From positions 1-64,000 of the forward strand of contig JAEWSP010000001.1 in assembly GCA_023459795.1 (NCBI GenBank): a stretch of DNA of 64,000 nucleotides. The letters run 5' to 3'. The notes under the pieces are model-generated. The model was not told the origin of the DNA and ran no database searches. It saw nothing but the letters and a program-made list of their open reading frames with translations. Source of the DNA: Bacillota bacterium. Its GTDB lineage: Bacteria; Bacillota_I; Bacilli_A; RFN20; CAG-288. The position numbers were made by a program, and so were the translations under genes. This document shows, piece by piece, positions 16,571-26,169 of the stretch; position 1 is the first letter of the stretch, and every line of letters begins with the position of its first letter.

Positions 16571-16601
16571 AAAAGCGCCTCCTCTCGATAGGAGAGTAGG
16601 C
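16571..16601 (-). terminator. Probable terminator of the large helicase gene
   Basis: GCCTACTCTC pairs with GAGAGGAGGC (one bulge/mismatch) over a 5-base loop, then GCTTTTATATA. The T-run is short, so it may be leaky. Confidence 0.55.
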
Positions 16602-16615
16602 TAACAGCAAACAGA

Positions 16616-19600
16616 CTACTTCTTCACGACCTCGCTTCCGGAACCGATTTCGGTATTCGGAAAGGACATCCTGTAGGCTTCTTCAAGCCTACCCTTGCAG
16701 TGGTCCGTCATCCTTTCTATTCCGTATCCGGAAAGGATCTTACGGAAAAGGTCAGCCTTGGTTGCCTGGAAGGAAAGCTTAGCGATAGAAGAGAAAGCCA
16801 GGGACAGCTCGGCCAGAGAGATCTCATCGATGTCCCTGTCCTTGGAAAGCCGTACATGGATCCGGTCGTAAAGGGACGGAACATAGAATACTTCCTCGAA
16901 GGGGAGGATCTCCCTCCTCGTCAGCTGCAGCTTGATGTTCATCAAGGCATCTTCTCTCCGGTAATCCGGACCGTAGATCGTCTTCAGCCTTCTCAGGAGA
17001 TAGTCCCGGTGGACCGGGTATTCACTGTCGATGACCGCCTGGACGATATCGGAGTCGGTGGTTCCGAGGGCCTTGTAGGTAGTGATGCTAGGATAGTCTT
17101 CAAAACCGTAGGAGTTTCCTTTGTCTTCCCTGTCCAAGGTAGAGGAGAAGTCCTCCTCTTCGTCGTCCCTAGCCTCATAGACAGGCTTGGAGTTGGTCGC
17201 TCTTCTTCTTTCGTTGTAAGTAGAGATGCTGTCTTCGACAGCCTGGAAAAGCTTCTTCTTCTCCAGGAACTTGTCATTGGTCCAGGAGATCGTCCAGATA
17301 TGGTACAGGTTCCATCCGATCGAAGTCAGGAACTCGTTCCGGATCCTATCCCTGTCCCTGGCCGTCCTTGTACGGGCATAGTCCTGTCCGTCGAAGAGGA
17401 TTCCAAGAGCATAGCCATCCGGATAGTCCGGAGAGGATACGGCAAGACCGATCTTGAAGGAGGAGACACCGAGATGGGTAACGACCTTGTATCCCATAGA
17501 CTCCAGCGTATCCTTCACTTCCGTCTCGATCCCGGTAAGCCGGTCCTGGTTCAGAAGCCCGGTCGGATCTTCTTCCATAGGAAGCTCCTTGGTCTTGCTG
17601 TAGGAGATATAGTCCTTCAGCATCTTCAGTCCCTTGGAGGATGTTTCCTCTATCCTGAAGTCTCCGGGAAGCAAAGAACCGACAAGCTTCAGGTTGTACT
17701 TGGCACGGGTGATAGCGACATTGAGTCTCCGATAGCCGCCCTCTCCGTTAAGAGGACCGAAGTTCATGGAAAGATGACCTTCGCTGTCCCTGGCATAGCC
17801 GATGCTGAGAAGGATCGTATCCCTCTCATCTCCCTGGACGTTCTCCAGGTTCTTGACGAAGAAGGAAGAGGAACGGGAATCCTCGTTCGTCGCTTCCTCA
17901 TAGAGGGAACGGCTGTCTGCAGGGAGAAGACGGATCTTGTAGGCGATGGCATAGCGGATGCATTCCTGCTGCGGGACACCGAAGGCGATAACGCCAAGGG
18001 TCCTGGTGAAATGACCCAAAACGGCCTTCCCGTCCTCCATAGTTGCAGGAACGTAATACTTGCGGATATGATCGATAACCAGAGAGGCTATAAGAAGTGC
18101 TTCCGGAAGGTTTCCCTTCTCCTTGCTCTTCCTGGTCCTTCCCTTGCCATTGACGACAGGATAGGTATCGTATACGCCGTCCTTGCAGTACAGATAAGGA
18201 TCCAGTCCGAAGTCTTCGTCCTTGGTCTTGTTGCCGGGGAAGGTGATAAGCCTGTTCTTGTAGATATAGGAGTTGGAGAAGGAGATCAGGGACTCATCCC
18301 TGGAACGGTAATGCCAGCGGAGCATCTTCTGGGGAAGCCCCTGGGCAAGTGCCAGGATGGAATCGAATCCATCGATTGCATCGTTCTCCTTATAGTCGTC
18401 GTCTCCGGAAAGAAGGATCTGATAGAACGAAGTCGGAGGAAGCTGCTCCATATCGCCGGCGATGATGACCTGCTTTCCCCTGTAGATAGCGCCTAGCGCG
18501 CTCTCCGGAAGGACCTGGGAGGCTTCATCGAAGATGACGGTGTCGAACTGGAAGACGTCGCTCTCCAGGAACATGCTGACCGTAAGAGGAGACATCATAA
18601 GGCAGGGCTTCAGGGTAAGGAGAAGATGCGGTACGGAAAGGAAAAGCTTCCTAGTCGAAAGAAGCTTCCGCTTCTTGACGCTCTCCTTCTTCAGAACAGA
18701 GGCTTCCTCCTGCCCTACGGCATCCTTGTAGCTAGGCAGGGAGTTCAGGAGCTTGATGAAAATCCTTCTTCGGGCAATCTCCAGCTGCTTCCGGTCAAGG
18801 GCCAGGAACCTCCTTACGGAGGCTTCTTCTCCCTCCCTGGTGAATTCCCGTAGGACCGGAACCGGTTTTGCCATCCTCTTCATCCAGGAATAGTAGTAGG
18901 CCTTGAGGAAGACATCGCCGATAGAAGTCAGCGGCGTCCTCTCTCCCTCTGCTTCGATGATGAAAGGAAGGATTCCTTCCTCCTTCATCTTCTGCCGGCA
19001 GGCAATCAGGGAGAAGAGATGATCAAGGTCTTCGAAATGGTCGTGATAAGTCTCCATCTGCTTGCTGATGACCTCCAGCGGCGTAGAGGAAAAGTCGATC
19101 TTGTTGAACAGGGAGAAGTCTGCGGCCGTCGTCTTCATCTCGTCGATAGCCATCTTGTGGCTTTCCAGAAGATGCACCATTGCTTCCAAGGAGAGAAGAT
19201 CGAACTCCTTATCGGAAAGCTTGGCCGTGAAGTCTCTCCACAGATAGCTGTCCGGAACCTTTGCCTGGTAGTCTTTCGCCCACTTGGCTTTCTCCACATA
19301 ATCCTTGAAGTCGATCCCGTATCCGGAAAGATCGAGGCCGTATCCTTCCTTCAGGGCACGGAGGAATTCCTCGTTCCGGAAGTCGATCTCGTTTAGGTCC
19401 TTGACGTCCTGAAGGATTGCCGTATCGAGATCGTATTCCCGGAAAAGGAAAGGCAGGGAAGAAAGATCGGTCAAAGAATCAACAGCAAATCCGTATGTAT
19501 CGGATAGAAGTTTGCTGTTCTTGCCGAAGTAGTCCTTGGCTTCATGGACACGGTCTAGTGCCTCAAAGACAGCAAGGCTGTCCTTGTAGCCTGGCTTGAT

Positions 19601-21802
19601 GGAACCCAAACGGAGGTAGGAAAGAAGCCGTTTCTTGTCCCGATGGTAGTTCCCGTTGAAGCATCGGCCAAGAGGATTCCGGTAGGCATTCCTGTAAGCC
19701 CACATCATCTCCTTGTAGTCGAGATCCAGGATCTTCTTGTCGTATCCGGCAAGAGGCCCCTTAAGGGCTTCCTGGTATTTTCTCTGGTTCTGGATAACCT
19801 GAGGGAGAAGTTCTTCTGCCTGCTTCCTGAGATTGGCATTTTTATAGAACAAGGAAAGAGTGTTATTTGCTGCAAGTCTTCCTTCCACACTATCTCCATA
19901 CCCCTTTACGGATACGGAAGAGGCAAGATCGACTTCCTTAAGGGGAGGATAGTCTTTCAGGTCTTTGCTTGCTGCAGATACATCCGCAATGATCTTTTCT
20001 TTTCTCTGTCCGTAGAAAAGCTCCCGGGCATCACTTCCGCTTAGGATCTTCGGGAAGTCCCCGATCTTCTGGAGGAACAGCCAGCCCTTCGGGACATCCG
20101 GATAGGTCAAGGCAAAGGAGAGGAAAGGCAGTACCTTTTCCATGTCCTCTTCTGAGTAGAGCATCGGGATTCCGAAGAAGGAAAGGCTCTTCAGATCATG
20201 CAAGGCGTCTTCGACTTCGCTTCCGGATGTCGTAACGAACTTCTTGAAGACGGCAACCAGATCCTTGTTCCGGAAATCCGTCCGGTTCTCATACCAGTAG
20301 TTCTGGCTGATCTCGGAAAGGTCCGCTTGGAAGAAAGAACTGTAGGTAACGACCTCTTCCTTCTTCCGCCGGATATCTTCTTCCTTGTCGTATTCGAGGT
20401 CGGTGATGTTTGCCTGGATCGTATCTACCTTCTCCATCCCGGAAAGAATATTGGCGACATCAAACAAAGATTTTCCTAGCGGCTTCTGCTTCCTATGGAG
20501 CTCTTCTGCATAGGTATCGATCTCGTCCCTTTTCAGCTTCAGGTTCTTCAGGTCTTCTTCGTCTTCTTCCGGCAAAGAGTAGGAAGAAGAAGCAAGATCC
20601 AAAGTCTTCATCAGAGAGTCGACGACTTCCGTCCTTGTCGTCTTGTCGGAGTGGAGGTTCAGGATAAAGGGACCTAATCCGGACTCTTTGAGTCTTGTGC
20701 TGACTACATCTAGGGCTGCCTGCTTCTGGGCAACGAAAAGAACCTTCTTGCCGTCGGCAATGCTTTCCGCGATGATGTTCGTGATGGTCTGGGACTTTCC
20801 GGTTCCCGGAGGCCCCTGAAGGACAAAGGATTTTCCGGCCCTGGCATAGGCAAGAGCATCCATCTGGCTGGAATCCGCATCGACGATCTCATAAAGGTTC
20901 TTGGGATCTGCCGTCTTGTCGAAGTCGATATCCTGCAAGGAACTATCGTCCAAAGTGCAGTTTGCCGTGTTTACAAGGAGATCCGATAGGACCGGATTCT
21001 CCATCATCTTCTTCTTTTGAAGAATGGAGTCTTCGTACATCGCCATGTTCTGGAAAGGCAGCACGGAGATTTCCATGACCTTCTCCAAAGCAAACCCGTT
21101 CGAAGAAATCAGTTTTTCTACCTTTTCCAGGTATTCCGCAAGCCCGTCTTTTGCATCATCAAAAAGAGGCAGGTCGATTCCGAAGCTCTTCCGGAATTTG
21201 AAGGCAAGGGTCGGGTTGAGGAGGATATCGTTCTCGTCTTTGGCAATATGGTAAGAAGACCCGCTTCCGTTCCTCTTGATTTCAATCGGAACAAGAAGCA
21301 AGGGGGCAGCAAGCGGAACAAGGATCTTCTTCCCGTCTGCATCCGTTCTGTAGACCGGGTTGTCCGGATCGTTGAACCTGACGAAACCGAAGGAAGCAAA
21401 AAGGATATGCAGTCCGGTTTCGGACTCATAGTTCCGATTCTTTCCCCGCAGGTTCTGAAGGACACGGTTCGTATCGGAAATCTTCTTCTCGGTCCTGAAC
21501 TCCCCGCTTGGAATAGAAGGGAAGGTCTTAGGTTCTTCGTGGATTGCCAAAGAGAAGAAGGACTCTTCCCCTTTTGCCATGACAGCAAAAGTCTCTTCGT
21601 CTTCTCCGCCTGCCGGATAGGTGTATTCCAGCCCTTTCTCGACGAGTCTGTTATAAAAAGCAATAAGTCCAGGATTGGTTATCCGGAGAGTGGAGCTGCC
21701 TCTTTCCTTGAAGGCGAGAAGAGGATTTCTCAGAGACAAATCGAAAAGCCTTTTGGAGAGGTCGTCTAAGCTGTCGGACAGCTGTTTTTCTTTTTCTTCC
21801 AT
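16616..21802 (-). CDS. DUF4011-SF1 helicase-Vsr-like nuclease-DUF3320 protein (Hhe-like)
   Basis: 1728 residues. N-terminal DUF4011-type block DDLSKRLFDLSLRNPLLAFKERG; Walker A VLQGPPGTGKSQTITN (about 325); Walker B VIFDEASQVLPES and GDMEQLPPT (about 1105-1130); RWHYRSRDESLISFSN (about 1180); ENVQGDERDTI and RRLNVAITRAKYNLKLVG (about 1330-1375). These are SF1 (Upf1-like) helicase motifs. A Vsr/DUF559-like nuclease region follows (about 1425-1510), ending ARDRDRIRNEFLTSIGWNLYHIW. The last ~200 residues include DSDIVQAVIDSEYPVHRDYLLRRL, as in DUF3320. This domain chain was described as the single-gene phage defence protein Hhe. In the nuclease part the expected acidic residue of the IDLAV strand is Gly (KIGLAV) and that of GIE is Leu (GILFDG). 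TATAAT lies about 20 bases before the ATG; AGGAG is 6 bases upstream. Confidence 0.85.
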   Translation of the reverse strand: MEEKEKQLSDSLDDLSKRLFDLSLRNPLLAFKERGSSTLRITNPGLIAFYNRLVEKGLEYTYPAGGEDEETFAVMAKGEESFFSLAIHEEPKTFPSIPSGEFRTEKKISDTNRVLQNLRGKNRNYESETGLHILFASFGFVRFNDPDNPVYRTDADGKKILVPLAAPLLLVPIEIKRNGSGSSYHIAKDENDILLNPTLAFKFRKSFGIDLPLFDDAKDGLAEYLEKVEKLISSNGFALEKVMEISVLPFQNMAMYEDSILQKKKMMENPVLSDLLVNTANCTLDDSSLQDIDFDKTADPKNLYEIVDADSSQMDALAYARAGKSFVLQGPPGTGKSQTITNIIAESIADGKKVLFVAQKQAALDVVSTRLKESGLGPFILNLHSDKTTRTEVVDSLMKTLDLASSSYSLPEEDEEDLKNLKLKRDEIDTYAEELHRKQKPLGKSLFDVANILSGMEKVDTIQANITDLEYDKEEDIRRKKEEVVTYSSFFQADLSEISQNYWYENRTDFRNKDLVAVFKKFVTTSGSEVEDALHDLKSLSFFGIPMLYSEEDMEKVLPFLSFALTYPDVPKGWLFLQKIGDFPKILSGSDARELFYGQRKEKIIADVSAASKDLKDYPPLKEVDLASSVSVKGYGDSVEGRLAANNTLSLFYKNANLRKQAEELLPQVIQNQRKYQEALKGPLAGYDKKILDLDYKEMMWAYRNAYRNPLGRCFNGNYHRDKKRLLSYLRLGSIKPGYKDSLAVFEALDRVHEAKDYFGKNSKLLSDTYGFAVDSLTDLSSLPFLFREYDLDTAILQDVKDLNEIDFRNEEFLRALKEGYGLDLSGYGIDFKDYVEKAKWAKDYQAKVPDSYLWRDFTAKLSDKEFDLLSLEAMVHLLESHKMAIDEMKTTAADFSLFNKIDFSSTPLEVISKQMETYHDHFEDLDHLFSLIACRQKMKEEGILPFIIEAEGERTPLTSIGDVFLKAYYYSWMKRMAKPVPVLREFTREGEEASVRRFLALDRKQLEIARRRIFIKLLNSLPSYKDAVGQEEASVLKKESVKKRKLLSTRKLFLSVPHLLLTLKPCLMMSPLTVSMFLESDVFQFDTVIFDEASQVLPESALGAIYRGKQVIIAGDMEQLPPTSFYQILLSGDDDYKENDAIDGFDSILALAQGLPQKMLRWHYRSRDESLISFSNSYIYKNRLITFPGNKTKDEDFGLDPYLYCKDGVYDTYPVVNGKGRTRKSKEKGNLPEALLIASLVIDHIRKYYVPATMEDGKAVLGHFTRTLGVIAFGVPQQECIRYAIAYKIRLLPADSRSLYEEATNEDSRSSSFFVKNLENVQGDERDTILLSIGYARDSEGHLSMNFGPLNGEGGYRRLNVAITRAKYNLKLVGSLLPGDFRIEETSSKGLKMLKDYISYSKTKELPMEEDPTGLLNQDRLTGIETEVKDTLESMGYKVVTHLGVSSFKIGLAVSSPDYPDGYALGILFDGQDYARTRTARDRDRIRNEFLTSIGWNLYHIWTISWTNDKFLEKKKLFQAVEDSISTYNERRRATNSKPVYEARDDEEEDFSSTLDREDKGNSYGFEDYPSITTYKALGTTDSDIVQAVIDSEYPVHRDYLLRRLKTIYGPDYRREDALMNIKLQLTRREILPFEEVFYVPSLYDRIHVRLSKDRDIDEISLAELSLAFSSIAKLSFQATKADLFRKILSGYGIERMTDHCKGRLEEAYRMSFPNTEIGSGSEVVKK

Positions 21803-22046
21803 AGCGCACTCCTGCTAAGGATATTATACGGGAAAGAGGGGGAGAATAAAGGGGTAAGGTTCCTTTTCGAAAGAGGTTCTGCTTCTCTCGGCGGGAAAGG
21901 AATGGAGACAGGCTGGATTTAATATAGAGAAGATAAGGAAGAGAAAAAAAGGAGTTCTAACAATTATCTACCAGCTTATTATAAGCGCTTACTTAGGATT
22001 TGTTCATTTTTGAAAACTATACTAGCAATATCAGCGAGGAAATATT
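21803..22046. other. AT-rich intergenic region with a cre-like palindrome
   Basis: Divergent spacer between the helicase (minus; TATAAT near 21820) and the secreted-protein gene (plus; TATACT near 22018). It is noticeably richer in A and T than the flanking genes. It holds TAAGCGCTTA at 21982-21991, which with neighbours matches a catabolite-response element at most positions. No ORF was recognised here. Confidence 0.45.
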
Positions 22047-22556
22047 ATGAAAAAAAGATTGGTTGCTCTTCTTATACCTTTATTTTTTTGCAGTTCTTTG
22101 GCCAGGCCTCTTTCTTTTACCTTTTCCAAGGAAGAAGTAAATGGGCAGAATAATACTAGTATTCGTCGCATTACGTCTCATATAGATAGTAATTCCAAAA
22201 ACGGCATTGCCTTACGAAACGAAGAAGCAGAAATAGACTGCCTTTCTTTAAAAGGAAAGCAGATTAATAAAAACCAATCGTATGAGTATGGTTTTAAAGA
22301 AGGGGCGATGGGCCATGAATTCGACTATACAGTAAACAAAATAACCAAAATGAATGGTCAGTATTGCCCAGATGGGTATGCTGTTGCTTTCGGATTAACG
22401 GGGACCTTCTATAGGTGGTGGGGAAAATACCTTACGAGAGGAACTCAGCCAAACAATCAGGCACGTATCGTAATTGCTAACGAAAGCGAAATGGCTGTCG
22501 GTTTCGTACTCCATGCAATAGGGGACAGCGAGACTTCCTACTATTTATCGATTTAG
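22047..22556 (+). CDS. Small secreted protein of unknown function
   Basis: 169 residues. I do not recognise it. A classical signal peptide is present: MKKR, a hydrophobic core LVALLIPLFFCSSLA, and a possible cleavage at about 20-25; there is no lipobox. The mature part is ~145 residues, polar, Asn/Ser rich at first (ITSHIDSNSKNG), with aromatic and Gly-rich sequence later (TGTFYRWWGKYLTRG) and ends SYYLSI. Two Cys remain outside the signal. GAGGAA is 7 bases before the ATG. Five bases separate its stop from an ABC-ATPase/permease fusion gene, and a second one follows, so it is probably the exported product or partner of those transporters. The layout recalls lactococcin 972-type bacteriocin loci, but the sequence similarity is not clear enough to claim it. 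Confidence 0.6.
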   Translation: MKKRLVALLIPLFFCSSLARPLSFTFSKEEVNGQNNTSIRRITSHIDSNSKNGIALRNEEAEIDCLSLKGKQINKNQSYEYGFKEGAMGHEFDYTVNKITKMNGQYCPDGYAVAFGLTGTFYRWWGKYLTRGTQPNNQARIVIANESEMAVGFVLHAIGDSETSYYLSI

Positions 22557-22561
22557 GAATA

Positions 22562-24746
22562 ATGATATCCATTCATAATCTGTCCTTCCATTATCCGCGG
22601 ATCGACGAAGAGGTATTATCGGATGTATCCTTCGATGTCCCGAACCATTCCCTGACAATCCTCGAAGGTCCTAGCGGCTGTGGAAAAACAACCCTGATAA
22701 ACCTCCTCCGAGGAGAACTCGCTCCTCTTCAGGGAAAGATTGAAATTGATAGAACAAGTCTCTTCTATGGAGATTCAGAATGCTCGAATAATGGCATTCT
22801 TTCTGTACTTGACAACCTTTTGTTGGAGACAAAAGACCTGGAAGCAATAAACGATGTTCTTCAGGAAGTCGGACTTTCCGGTGAGAAGAAGACATTGGCT
22901 GCTGACTTGTCGAAAGGAGAGAAGGCAAGACTGATGCTTGCCCGAGTCCTGATTCTCAAACCGAAAACCGTCCTTCCTCGATGAGCCAAGCGCAAATCTC
23001 GATCCTTCCTCGACAAAGATGGCTTATTGTCTCCTGACAAAACTGTCTAAGACTTCCTCCATCCTTGTGGCAACTCACGATCCGGCCGCGCTTTGCTATG
23101 CAAACCAGATCATCTCTTTGAAAAACGGGGTCTCCTATGTGAAAGCCGGAAAAGAAGCAGAGGATACGGAGGAAGAACCAGCTAGGGTTCCTCTTCCTTC
23201 CCATAAGGCTTATCTAAAACTTGGCCTGAAACGTTTCTTCCATTATCCAGTAATCGGAGCCTTCCGGCTTCTGGGGCTTGCCATGATGCTGATTTGTTCT
23301 TTCTTGCCTTTTGCAATGGGCTCCGTAGACAAGAATGCCACCTATTCTTCTGCCATCGACAAACTAGACGGCCTTTATCAATGCCAGGATACAAACCTAG
23401 AAGATTCTCCTTCTTCCACCCAGATCCGGAAAAGTTACCCTGCGGGAGATGCTGTTCCCTGTGTATCGTTCCTCCAATATAAATTTGCCTTCCTGGAAGA
23501 TGTAAAGGAATGGATTCCTCAAGACATCGATGAAGTATACCAGAAGAAAGAGTACTATTCTGCAGATTGCTTCCCCGTTTTTTGGAATAGCAAGATCAAT
23601 TATGATAACGTTCGTTTCAGCAACGATGACAGCAAAAAGAAAGAAATCCGGGAAGGGGACTACCTAAACAAAGATCTTCCCCTTGTGGTATCCGGCTTCT
23701 TTGATTTCAAAACGGAAGTCGAAGATGAACAGATCCAGGCTGTCATTCCGAAGAAGGACTACCTTTCTTTTTTTAAAGCGGAAGGCATCCGTTACTCTGG
23801 TTTCAGCGATCTCTTCGGAGATTTCATAAGCAACTACAAAGGTTTACATTCCTATTCGCACGACTACTTTGGATTTTCCCCGATTATTCTTTCGGCAACG
23901 ATGGCAGGGCTTACTGATGAAGAACAAGAAGATTGGTTCCCGGATGAAAAAAACATCTACATCAACAACAGGTTCTTCTTCGCCTGGCTTTCGGAACTGA
24001 AAGAAGCAAAAGACCCTTATCTTTCCGGGTCCCTCTTTTCCTGTTCGGAGGATTCTTCCGGGTCGGACCGTTTTACTTTCTCTTCCAGCTTTTCCGAATT
24101 GGGATTAGGAAAAGTGACGTTGAATCTCGCTGGAGCCATCGATCTGCAGGGCGATAACTATGCTTTGGTCAGCAATGATTTCTTTGCCGAGCTCCTGGCC
24201 TCGCCATATGTACAAGGAGAAAAAGCACAATCCTTTTTCCTGACCTCAAGGTATCTGAAAACACAGAAAAGCAGGATTCTGGACTCTTCCCTTAAAATCG
24301 GCTCGGACCTGGTTTCCGTGCAGTGCCCATTGGCTCTTGAAAACAGCAAGACGATGACAAGGTTCCTGCTCATTCTTTCGGGCATCCTTGCAGGAATCCT
24401 CGTTCTGCTCTCCCTCCTGTTCGGCGTCCGTTCCAGGGAAGAATTCCGAAAAGACGCTTTAGCCTTCAAAGAGTGGGGAATACCAAAGAAATACCCTCTT
24501 CTTTCTGATCTTTCCCTTTCTTTGACAGCCGTTCTTCTTCCTCTTCTCATAAGCCTCCTTCTCTCTCCGTCCCTAGCCCGGGTAATCGGGCATATTGAGG
24601 CGGCAAGCCAGTCGTTCGCCGGTTTGCTTTGCTATTCCCTGACCAGGAGTTTCTTATTTACCCCTCTCCTTGCACTTGCCGTCTTCGTTCTCCTCTTCGT
24701 TTGGAATCTGCCCCGGGAGAGTAAAAATGGTATTATCCGGAAATAA
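22562..24746 (+). pseudogene. ABC ATPase fused to FtsX-like permease, broken by a frameshift
   Basis: The first frame (22562-22984) has Walker A EGPSGCGKTTL and signature LSKGEKARLMLAR, then hits TGA at 22982. Shifting frame at 22971-22979 restores LDEPSANLDPSS, H-loop VATHDP and the rest, so one extra base in TCCTTCC splits the Walker B motif. The second frame runs to 24746. After the ~215-residue ATPase come one helix (GAFRLLGLAMMLICSFLPFAMG), a ~300-residue extracellular part and three more helices at the end. This is the FtsX/MacB-like 4-helix plan with the ATPase fused in front, about 728 residues in total if whole. All other domains look intact, so the break is recent, a phase-variable or slippage site, or an assembly error. 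Confidence 0.78.
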
Positions 24747-26013
24747 CCTTTGCAAATCCTTCCAGGGGAAGGCAGTAATCAAGGATATGGATCTTTCCCT
24801 AAGCGAGGGAAAGGTCCATATCCTAGAAGGAAAATCGGGATGCGGAAAAAGCACTCTGATGACTTTGCTAGGTCTTTTGGATTCTCTGGATAAAGGAACC
24901 ATTTTTCTGGACGGAAAACAGCTTTCCGGTCTCGGTTCCAAAGAGACAGAAGAAAAAAGAAGCCGGAACTTCTCCTTCCTCAGCCAGGATGACAACCTGG
25001 TGGAATACCTGAGTCTCGAGAACAACCTTTTTCTTGTCACGAAGGACCGAAAGAAAATCCAGGAAGGGGCTTCCCGGCTGGAGATTTCTTCCCTGCTTCA
25101 GAAGCCTGTTTCAGAGCTGTCGCGGGGAGAAAAGGCTAGAGGATCTATTCTACGGGCGATTCTAGAAGACAAGCCGATCCTATTCCTGGATGAACCGACT
25201 GCCCATCTCGATACAAGGCGTTCCAAGATTGTTTATCAATGGCTTCAGGAGCTTTCCTCAACCCGCCTCCTCTTGGTTATTTCCCACGATATTAGGGAGA
25301 AGTGCCCGGAATACATAGGCAGTCCTTCCTTCTCGTTTCTCCGGATGAAGGATGGGGTTCTTCTGGAAGGAAAGGATCCGGAAAGTACGGTCCTTCTTCC
25401 ACAAGGAAGAAGACCCGATCGGATTCCTTTTTCTTCGGTTCTTCGGATTTCTTCCCACTCCCTGATCTCCCATGCCCTGAAAAGTTCTGCTTTCTTTCTT
25501 CTATCCTTGGTTCTTCCCTATTTCATCCTGACTTTCTTCTCTTTCAGCATTTTCCAGACGACGGAAGGGGCAAACAGCTCCCTGCAGTGGATCTGCGACG
25601 GGAGAAAATACTGGATTCTGGTCACCGTACTGCTTTCCCTTCTCAGTCTCGGCCTTTCCTTTTTCTTCTTCTTTGATGACCGAAAGGAGAAGGCAAAGGA
25701 ATATACCCTCTTCTCTCTCCTCGGATTCGGAAGCAGAACATCCAGGAGCATAAGCCTCTTCTCCTACCTTCTTCTAATCGTACCGGCAGAGATTATCTCC
25801 CTCCTTTTCTTCTTTCTAGGAAGAAACGGGGAGAACCAGGTGATTTCCGGAATCCCGGATGCAAAGGAGAGTCTTGCCCTGATTTCCCTTACTCCTTATG
25901 ATGTCCTTCTTTCTATCCTCCTCTTTGTTGCCTTGCCACTCCTTCTCCTATTCCTTTCCTTCCTCCGTTCCCCGCTTTCCCTTGCCGACCAGATGAAGAA
26001 GGACGAAGAATAG
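24727..26013 (+). CDS. ABC ATPase fused to a four-helix permease
   Basis: 428 residues from ATG 24727 (MVLSGNNLCKSFQG), with GGGAG 8 bases upstream and a 20-base overlap with the preceding gene. ATPase: Walker A EGKSGCGKSTL, Q-loop LSQDDNLVEYL, signature LSRGEKARGSI, Walker B PILFLDEPTAHLD, H-loop VISHD. Then come four hydrophobic helices (about 265-290, 305-325, 350-375, 390-415) with short outer loops. Together with the preceding fusion it makes a plausible heterodimeric exporter, each half carrying its own ATPase. Its ATPase resembles those of MacB-like and bacteriocin-export/immunity transporters. No adaptor or periplasmic-style partner is near. The substrate is unknown; the small secreted protein upstream is the obvious candidate. 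Confidence 0.82.
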   Translation: MVLSGNNLCKSFQGKAVIKDMDLSLSEGKVHILEGKSGCGKSTLMTLLGLLDSLDKGTIFLDGKQLSGLGSKETEEKRSRNFSFLSQDDNLVEYLSLENNLFLVTKDRKKIQEGASRLEISSLLQKPVSELSRGEKARGSILRAILEDKPILFLDEPTAHLDTRRSKIVYQWLQELSSTRLLLVISHDIREKCPEYIGSPSFSFLRMKDGVLLEGKDPESTVLLPQGRRPDRIPFSSVLRISSHSLISHALKSSAFFLLSLVLPYFILTFFSFSIFQTTEGANSSLQWICDGRKYWILVTVLLSLLSLGLSFFFFFDDRKEKAKEYTLFSLLGFGSRTSRSISLFSYLLLIVPAEIISLLFFFLGRNGENQVISGIPDAKESLALISLTPYDVLLSILLFVALPLLLLFLSFLRSPLSLADQMKKDEE

Positions 26014-26021
26014 CCTCTTCT

Positions 26022-26050
26022 TTGCTTTCCTGTTTTGCTATCGCTACAAT
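26022..26050 (+). promoter_or_regulatory. Promoter of the SDR gene
   Basis: TTGCTT, 17 bases, TACAAT. It implies a leader of about 110 bases in which I see no known riboswitch or T-box element. Confidence 0.6.
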
Positions 26051-26169
26051 AGAGGGCAATCCAAGAGCCTTGCGGAAAGAATCCATTCTTTTCCAAAGCC
26101 CTTCTTGTCTTCCAAAGGAAACAGAGAAGCACGGCTTTCTAATCCGGAAGCCCAGGAAAGGAAACACGT

